64,000 nucleotides of DNA, taken from Corynebacterium lactis. GTDB lineage: Bacteria > Actinomycetota > Actinomycetes > Mycobacteriales > Mycobacteriaceae. Location of the stretch: positions 1 to 64,000 of the forward strand of contig NZ_ULHE01000002.1 in the NCBI RefSeq assembly GCF_900519355.1, written 5' to 3'. This document shows, piece after piece, positions 57,957 to 64,000 of this stretch. How positions within the stretch are numbered: the first letter of the stretch is position 1; the number at the start of each line of letters is the position of its first letter. Made by a program: the position numbers and the translations under genes. The notes under the pieces were generated by a model. The model did not search any database. It was not told the DNA's origin and was given only the letters and a program-made list of their open reading frames with translations.

Positions 57957-59669
57957 ATGTTTAAGGATCCCGTGTACTTCGCCGTCATCGGACTCGCCCG
58001 CACCGTGTTTTTCGCCCAGGGGCTGAAATTCACTGTCACTGGAACGGAGAACGTCCCGAAGGACAGCGGCGCTGTCGTCGTAACCAACCACACCGGTTAC
58101 ATGGACTTCACGTACGTGGGTCTGCCTTTCCGCAAGTACCGCCGTTACGTGCGCTTCATGGCGAAGAAGGAGGTCTTCGACCACCCGATCGCCGGGCCCA
58201 TTATGCGTGCGCTCAAGCACATCCCGGTCGACCGCACAGACGGGTCCAAGTCCTTCGAACACGCCGTCCGGCTGCTTGAAAACGACGAGCTGGTCGGCAT
58301 CTTCCCGGAGTCAACGATCTCGCGCAGTTTCGAGGTCAAGAATCTCAAATCCGGCGCCGTCCGCATGGCGCAGCGCACCGGAAAGCCCATCCTGCCCGTG
58401 CTGATTGTGGGATCCCAGCGCGTGTGGACCAAGGGGCACCCCAAGCATCTCGGACGCACGAACACCCCGATCCACATGGCGGTTCTCCCGCCGTGGTACC
58501 CAGAGGGCGACCCAGCGGAGGCCACCGCGAAGCTCCACCAGATCATGGACGAGGGAGTCCGCGCGCTCTGGGACGAGTACGCCGCGGCCGAAGGCCCCCT
58601 GCCCGCCGGCGCCTATTGGGTCCCGGCCCGCCTCGGGGGCGGCGCCCCCACGTTCGAAGAGGCTCAGGCCGAGGACCTCAAGGTTGAGGCCGAGCGCCAG
58701 CGCGTCCGCCACCTGCGCGCGGACCTGGCGGCATTTGCCGACAAGCTCCGCGAGTCCGGCCGTGAGTTCAGCGCCTCGGCGCGCGAATTCGGCGACCAGA
58801 CCAAGGCCCAGCTCCGAGACGCCACCGCCGCGATGAGCGAGGAGTCCGCCCGCGCCCGGCTGCAGGCGAAGGAGCAGACCAGCGCGATGATGGCGCAGTT
58901 CCGCCAGTCCGTCGAGCAGATGGCCGACGAGGTCGCCGAGAGCGCCAAGGAGGGCGCCGACTCCATCCGCACCGCCACCGACTCCATCCGAGTGGCCTTC
59001 AAGGAGGCCTACAGTCATCTTGAGGAAACCTACGATCACCTCGAAGAAGCCTCCATCGCGGGCTTCGAGCAGACCCAGCAGAGCGTCTTCCGCCTGATCG
59101 CGCAGTCGAAACTCATCCGCGACAAGCTCCCGCAGCGACTCGAAAAGATCGTGCCCGGCATGCCGGACACCTTCATCGTCGACTACTCCACCTCGCTTGC
59201 CGACGGCTCGGGCCAGATCCCCGAGGCCACCGCGAAGGCGCTGGTGGAGCAGGCCGAGGCGGGCGCAACGATCGTCGTCATGCACGGGGCAGAGGAGGAG
59301 CCGGACCTTCAGGCGATCGCGGCGGCTGATCCGCACGTGGTGGAGATTCCGGAGGGGGCCAGCCCGCAGGCGGTGACGAACGCGGTGGCGGTGGCGCTGA
59401 AGGAACTGGCGCGCGAGCCGGGAGGGGCGATGCTGTTCGCCGGGCGCGAGAACTTCGCCGAGGCGCTGATGTACGTGGGCATCCCCGCGGTCGTCGTTGA
59501 TGCTGATTGGCCGCTGATCCGCACGGCGGACTGGGTCGTTGACAGCGCCGACAACGGAGGCGTGGCCTCGGCGATTGAGATTCTGCGCAAGCGCTTCGCG
59601 GAGGATGCGAAGGATGTGGAGGATGCTCCGGGCAAAAAGGGCGCAGAGGACGCTAAGGGTGGCAAGTAG
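57957..59669 (+). CDS. 1-acylglycerol-3-phosphate acyltransferase with C-terminal HAD-like extension
   Basis: A 570-aa protein. The N-terminal PlsC domain (about 1-215) has the HX4D motif in NHTGYMD and the FPEST motif, for acyl-CoA-dependent acylation of lysophosphatidate. Residues about 230-385 are a long, Ala/Glu/Gln-rich coiled coil. The last ~180 residues (FIVDYSTSLADGSGQIPEAT... to DWVVDSADNGGVASAIEIL) look like a HAD/Cof-type fold, but lack the DxDGT catalytic motif. ATG 57957 follows TAGAGT by 7 bases (leaderless). The next gene, a real HAD phosphatase, starts directly at its stop. The pairing with serS and HAD is as recalled for C. glutamicum. Confidence 0.85.
   Translation: MFKDPVYFAVIGLARTVFFAQGLKFTVTGTENVPKDSGAVVVTNHTGYMDFTYVGLPFRKYRRYVRFMAKKEVFDHPIAGPIMRALKHIPVDRTDGSKSFEHAVRLLENDELVGIFPESTISRSFEVKNLKSGAVRMAQRTGKPILPVLIVGSQRVWTKGHPKHLGRTNTPIHMAVLPPWYPEGDPAEATAKLHQIMDEGVRALWDEYAAAEGPLPAGAYWVPARLGGGAPTFEEAQAEDLKVEAERQRVRHLRADLAAFADKLRESGREFSASAREFGDQTKAQLRDATAAMSEESARARLQAKEQTSAMMAQFRQSVEQMADEVAESAKEGADSIRTATDSIRVAFKEAYSHLEETYDHLEEASIAGFEQTQQSVFRLIAQSKLIRDKLPQRLEKIVPGMPDTFIVDYSTSLADGSGQIPEATAKALVEQAEAGATIVVMHGAEEEPDLQAIAAADPHVVEIPEGASPQAVTNAVAVALKELAREPGGAMLFAGRENFAEALMYVGIPAVVVDADWPLIRTADWVVDSADNGGVASAIEILRKRFAEDAKDVEDAPGKKGAEDAKGGK
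59195..59205 (+). repeat. 11-mer repeat copy
   Basis: Exact copy; encodes SLADG where the HAD-like domain of the acyltransferase begins. Confidence 0.9.
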
Positions 59670-60509
59670 TTGGCGGTGACCGATTCACTCAGACCACTGC
59701 TGGTCGCCTCCGACATCGACGGAACGTTTATCAATTCCCGCGACCGCGTCACGCCTAGGCTTCGAGAGGTCGTGGCGAGGATGCTGCGCCGCGGGACGCC
59801 GTTGGTGCTGGCGACAGGGCGCCCCGCGCGCTGGCTCGAGCCAGTGCTGGAACAGATTCCGGTGCGCCCCCTGTGCGTCTGCGCGAACGGTGCCGTCATC
59901 TACGACGCGGCCCGCGACGAAGTCGTCGCAGCTAGGACGCTGGCGCCGGAGACTTTGAGCTACGTCGTCGCTGCCGCCCGCGCCGCGACGCGGGACGTCG
60001 GCGGCGTCGGGATAGCTGCGGAGCGCGCCGGGCACACCGCGCACGACGATGCGGCGGACCTTTTCGTCGTCGCCCCCTCCTACGATCACGCCTGGGAGTC
60101 CATCGAGCACGGCGAGGTGGGGGAGGACCAGGTGCTCGGCGCCCCGGCCACGAAGCTGCTGCTGCGCAACCAGTCGCTCACCAGCGAGGAGCTATTTGAA
60201 CTGGTGGGCCCGGCCATTGACCCGGAGCGCGCCCACGTGACCTACTCCATGCCCGACGGGCTGCTTGAGGTCTCCGCGCCGGGCGTGACCAAGCGCGCCG
60301 GGCTCACATACGTCGCCGACCTGGTCGGCGCCGCCCCGAAGGACGTCGTCTGCTTCGGCGATATGCCCAATGATATTGAGATGCTGACCTGGGCCGGAAC
60401 CGGCGTTGCCATGGGAAACGCGGCCGCGTCTGTCAAGCGGGTCGCCGACGAAGTCACCGCCTCAAACGACGACGACGGCGTCGCCCGCGTCCTGGAGCGC
60501 TGGTTTTAG
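59670..60509 (+). CDS. HAD superfamily (Cof-type) phosphatase
   Basis: A 279-aa HAD-IIB hydrolase. Motif I is ASDIDGTFINS (nucleophile Asp and acid Asp), motif II is VLATGRPARW, Lys is in VTKRAGLTYV, and motif IV is CFGDMPNDIEMLTWAG; all catalytic residues are present. The substrate is not known (sugar phosphates or FMN in relatives). The initiation codon is TTG 59670, abutting the acyltransferase stop with AAGGGTGG upstream, or GTG 59676. Coupling to the acyltransferase is clear from the zero spacing. Confidence 0.9.
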   Translation: MAVTDSLRPLLVASDIDGTFINSRDRVTPRLREVVARMLRRGTPLVLATGRPARWLEPVLEQIPVRPLCVCANGAVIYDAARDEVVAARTLAPETLSYVVAAARAATRDVGGVGIAAERAGHTAHDDAADLFVVAPSYDHAWESIEHGEVGEDQVLGAPATKLLLRNQSLTSEELFELVGPAIDPERAHVTYSMPDGLLEVSAPGVTKRAGLTYVADLVGAAPKDVVCFGDMPNDIEMLTWAGTGVAMGNAAASVKRVADEVTASNDDDGVARVLERWF

Positions 60510-60541
60510 GCTGCAGCCAGGCATATAAAGGCATACAAAAA

Positions 60542-60597
60542 GAGCCGGAGCTGGGGCACGCGCATTGACTGCACGACCCCGACCCCGGCTCCTTTCT
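60542..60597. terminator. Bidirectional terminator
   Basis: GAGCCGG (60542-60548) pairs with CCGGCTC (60585-60591), with additional GGGG/CCCC pairing inside. AAAAA lies before and CTTTCTT after. It lies between the convergent HAD and amidase genes. Confidence 0.7.
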
Positions 60598-61212
60598 TAT
60601 AGTGCCCTCGTCCGAGCCCTACTTCATCTCGATCTTGACCTGGCCGGTCGCGCGATCCAGAGTGATGGTGCCGTGCTGGAACTCAGCCCGCTCGGTATTT
60701 CCATTGACGGTCTGGGTGCCGGTCGGGGCGCCCAGCTTGCCTACCTCGAAGCCCTGCTTGGCCCACTCGTCGGCGATCTTGCCCCAGATGGCGTGCGCGC
60801 CGGTGGTCTCGGAGTCGGTGATGACGCCGTTGGAGAACTTCACGTAGCGCAGCGTATCGGCCTTGCCGTTTCCGTTGGAGACGGTAGCGCCGTTCTGGAC
60901 GCCGGACATGGCGTAGCCCAGGACGGAGCCCAGCTCGTCGGAGACCTTGCGCCATTCGGCGGCGAGGTCATTCTGCTCGTTGATGGTGATGATCTTGTCC
61001 ACCAGGACCGGGAGATCGGAGATCGACGGACCGTTTTCGATGCTTCGGCCGACGGCCTCCAGGATCGCGTCCGCCGTCGAGCCGAGGCCCGGGGCGCCGA
61101 GCATACCCAGCGCCGATGCCAGCATCGATCGCGCACCGGAGATGAACTCGACGCTGCCATTTGCGCTGGGGCTACCGGCGCCGGAGCCGTTGCCGGTGGG
61201 CTCGTTGGTCCC

Positions 61213-61223
61213 GCTTGCCGACG
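61213..61223 (+). repeat. 11-mer repeat copy
   Basis: Exact copy; antisense to the amidase gene, which reads PSASG in its Ser-rich linker. Confidence 0.9.
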
Positions 61224-62294
61224 GAGCGCCGTTGGTTGCCGCCGATCCCGCGGAAGTCGTGGAGGAGTTGGATGCCGACGACTTCGAGGGCTTCTGAGCG
61301 GAGTTCGTCGTCTGCGGCGCCTTCGCACTGGAGCTGCTGGACGACGCGCTAGAGGACGGCGACTTCGAGGAGGACGTTGCCGAAGAGGAAGTCGACGACG
61401 CTGCCGAGGAGCTGCTCGAGCTCGAGGACTTCGAGCTCTCCTGCGCCTTGTCGCCTGCGGCGCCCTTGGCGATCTCGGTGATCTTATTCGGCGGGACCAC
61501 GAGGTTGGTGCCACCGGCCGGTGCGTCGTTGGTGGTGTTACCACTGACCAGGCTGTTGTACTTCTGCTCGGCGATGTTGCGGATGCTGTCCATCTGCGCG
61601 TAGCCGGCGTCGCCCGGGCAGGTGGTGGTGCCGACGTCGCGGTGCGCGAAGATGTTCGGCAGGGTCACCTTGGTGCCGTAGGCGTACTTGGCGTAGCTGG
61701 TGCCGCCGGAGGTCATCTGCGTGGTGCCCTTTGGCTTGATGCCGGCGATCTTCAGGCGCCAGCCAATCATGTTGCCGACGGCGTTGATGGTGGCCTGGCT
61801 CGGCGCGACGGAGGTGTAGTTACCCATCATCGAGATGCCGAAGGTGCCGGTGTTGAAGCCACCCGCGTGTGCGCCCTGGACGTTCTTGTCGAGTCCGCCG
61901 TAGCGGCCCTCGTAGATGTTGCCGAACTTGTCGACCAGCGCGTTGTATCCGATGTCGCACCAGCCCAGGGTCTGTGCGTGGTACTGGTAGATGCCGCGTA
62001 CGATGCCGGCGGCCTGCGCCTCGGAGTAGTTGTTGGAGCCCGCCGTGTGGTGCACGGTCGCGCCGACCAGCTTGTCGTCATAGTCAGGGCCCATGCAGCG
62101 CTGGGACTCGTTGGCGCCCCAGCCGCGCGGGTGATGACCTTCGGCATGCCGGTGACGTTCTTCGCGTCCACGATCGGGTTGATTGCCGACGCAGCTGCCT
62201 GGCCGTCGATAAGCACCGCGTCGACCTGGTCGAGCGGGAGCTCGTCGGCGACGGGTGTGATGTCGGTCCACCGGGTCGGTACAGACGGAGAATC

Positions 62295-62305
62295 GCTTGC
62301 CGACG
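62295..62305 (+). repeat. 11-mer repeat copy
   Basis: Exact copy; antisense to the amidase gene, which reads PSASD in a linker. Confidence 0.9.
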
Positions 62306-63130
62306 GCACCGCGGCGCCGGTCGCCTTCGGCGCGGTGGGATCGTCCAGGGCGTCCTCGGGCGCGGCATCCTGAGTCCGCTGGTAGGCGTTGTCGATGGCG
62401 TTCGAGACGGACTTCGCAGCTTCGCCGGCCTTCGGCGCGGCAGGGGAGCCATCGTGCGAAACGTCACCCAGGTTGATGTTGAGCTTCGACAGGTCCAGCT
62501 GGTCTGCGCCCTTGATGTCCTCGAAGCTGACCCCGGAGCCGGGGCCGAAGATGTTGAAGCCGTGGGTGGAGACCTGGACTCGCTTGGTCGGCTCGACGAA
62601 GACCAGCTCGGTGCCGTTGAGCCCGTTACCGTTGCCCTCCGCGGGGTACTCCGGGTCGGCCTCGAACCAGTCGGACCAGGTGCCGTCGGCACGCTGGGAG
62701 CGCACGAAGCTGGCGACGTCGGCGCTACCGTGCCAGGTCAGGGCGAACTGAGAGAACTCGCTGTCCGAGGTGATCTCCTTGACCACGCCCCGGTTCGGGT
62801 GGGCATCATCCATGAGTCCCTGGGTGGCGATTGCGGCGTCCTCGACCAGGACGGAGCTGCTCTCTGCCAGCGACACCGTCTTGACGGCCGCGTCGATCGG
62901 GCCGGATCCGTTGTCCTGGACGAGGTCGAAGGCGGCGCCCGCGCCGACTACCGCGATGGGTGTGGCTGCGAGCGCTGCCACGGCGGTGAGCACCAAGGAT
63001 TGCTTGGCGCCCGCGCGGCGGTTAATGCGACGGCGACTAAACACTGTAAAAACTCCTGGGATTTACGTGGGCTGGAAAGTAGGTTGGGGTGTTTCCCCTG
63101 TCGCGCCGGGGCGCCGTGAAAGGGGGGCAG

Positions 63131-64000
63131 CTAGCTCTGTGGGGCGAACAGCGACTGGACGGCCTGCGACGGGTCTGCGGGCAGTCCCTCGGAGATGAAC
63201 TGTGCAATTGCTTCGGACGGGGCCGCCGGTGTTCCGGTTGCCTCCGCAGGCGCCTCGGGGAGGCCCGGGATCGCAGGGATTCCTTCGCCGGACTGCTCGT
63301 TGGCGCCCGGGGCGGGGGCGACGGATCCGCCGTCGAACTTGGCCTTGGCGGCGGCGCGGATGTCATCCATCTGCTGGTAGCCGAAGTTGCCGGGGCAGGA
63401 GGTGTAGCCGGTATCGCGGTGACCGAAGATTGCGGGCAGGCTCACGGATTGGCCGGCTGCATAGCGCGCGCGGGAGAAGCCGGCGCTGGTCAGGCTGGCG
63501 GTGCCCATCGGGTCGACGCCACCGACCTTCATGCGCCAGCCGATCATCTCGCCGAGGGCGGCGACTGCCGCGGCCGGGATGGAGAGCTGGTCGTAGTTGC
63601 CGAGCACCGAGATGCCGAAGGTGCGTCGTTAAAACCGCCGGCGTGGGCGCCCTCGATGTTCTTGTCGAGCCCGCCGTAGCGACCCTCGTAGATGTTGCCG
63701 AACTTGTCGACCAGGGCGTTGTATCCCACATCGCCCCAGCCCAGGGTCTGGGCGTGGTAGGCGTAGATGCCACGGACGATGCCGGGCGCCTGGGACTCGG
63801 TGTAGTTGTTCGAACCCGCGGTGTGGTGCACGCAGGTGCCCTTGAAAGTGCTGTACGAGGACGGCTCGAGACCGCGCTGGGACTCATCAGCGCCCCAGCC
63901 CGCGCGGGAAATGACTTTCGGGGCGCCGGCAACGTCGGATTCGTAAGCGACCGGGTTGATGGTGACGCCCGGCTGGTCAATGCCGTCGACGAATACCGCT
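63131..64000 (-). pseudogene. Second PGRP amidase, partial at the window edge and frameshifted
   Basis: The sequence runs from the right edge in one frame: VISRAGWGADESQRG, VHHTAGSNNYTESQ, GWGDVGYNALVDKFGNIYEGR, AHAGGFND. One base is missing near 63619-63622, after which it continues as FGISVLGNYDQLSIPA, IFGHRDTGYTSCPG and a Pro/Ala-rich tail to the stop at 63131. The amidase domain closely matches that of the adjacent gene but lacks the Ser linker and LGFP repeat, so the two are tandem paralogues. The 5' end is outside the window. Zn ligands (His, His, Cys) are intact if the frame is corrected. Confidence 0.8.

Larger units (their letters stand above)
60619..63044 (-). pseudogene. Secreted PGRP/N-acetylmuramoyl-L-alanine amidase with LGFP repeat, frameshifted
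   Basis: Two frames make one protein of about 808 aa. The N-terminal part (63044 to about 62130) has a signal peptide (about 10-37) and a conserved secreted domain, then VPSASDSPS linkers and PKVITRA. One missing base near 62126-62131 shifts the frame, and the sequence continues as GWGANESQRC. The zinc-amidase domain follows: VHHTAGSNN, WCDIGYNALVDKFGNIYEGR, AHRDVGTTTCPG. Then come a ~110-residue Ser/Ala linker and one LGFP repeat (IWGKIADEWAKQGFEVGKLGAPTG) near the end. LGFP and PGRP domains act on and bind the cell wall. GTG 63044 has AGGAG 9 bases before it. 11-mer copies lie at 61213 and 62295, both in linkers, encoding PSAS. Confidence 0.8.

Overview
This window is a contiguous stretch of a high-GC actinobacterial chromosome, almost certainly Corynebacterium. 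The evidence is the actinobacterial rRNA operon, the ldh-pyk2 pair, the pheA / phosphoglycerate-mutase-like / serS / acyltransferase / HAD order (recalled from C. glutamicum, not searched here), an Lsr2-type nucleoid protein, an MspA-type porin, LCP and LGFP/PGRP envelope proteins, and many apparently leaderless promoters. The species cannot be fixed from the sequence alone.

Layout: 1-5.7 kb is an rrn operon (16S, 23S, 5S, no spacer tRNA). 5.8-34.6 kb is mostly ordinary core genome: an SDR oxidoreductase, a DUF2871 membrane protein, an FtsX/MacB-type ABC exporter, an RluA pseudouridine synthase, a tandem USP, a TetR regulator, a YidC paralogue next to Lsr2, a PhoD phosphatase, a RecB-like nuclease, a crotonase, sodA, a broken thioester-domain surface adhesin, an alpha/beta hydrolase, ldh-pyk2, DUF5926, an LCP ligase and a fructosamine-kinase-like gene.

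34.7-42.65 kb is an accessory island that becomes AT-rich. It starts with an MspA-like porin, a small membrane protein and an 837-aa secreted polymorphic-toxin-like protein in one operon. These are followed by paralogous membrane (immunity-like) genes, a displaced second toxin tip that repeats the 5' anchor of the first tip, decayed copies of the immunity genes, and a diverged second copy of the 3' end of the fructosamine-kinase gene that lies just left of the island. This is the best candidate for an undescribed system.

42.66-64 kb is core again: an amidase, pheA-gpm, DUF1707, a metallopeptidase and septum-formation protein, a RhtB exporter, serS, a PadR-controlled ABC module, glpK-glpD, an acyltransferase-HAD pair, and two PGRP amidases, the second cut by the window edge.

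Two sequence-level signals cut across the genes. An exact 11-mer, GCTTGCCGACG, occurs 16 times on both strands and in many reading frames, far above chance. Several conserved genes carry single-base frameshifts, some mutually compensating, which look at least partly like consensus errors.
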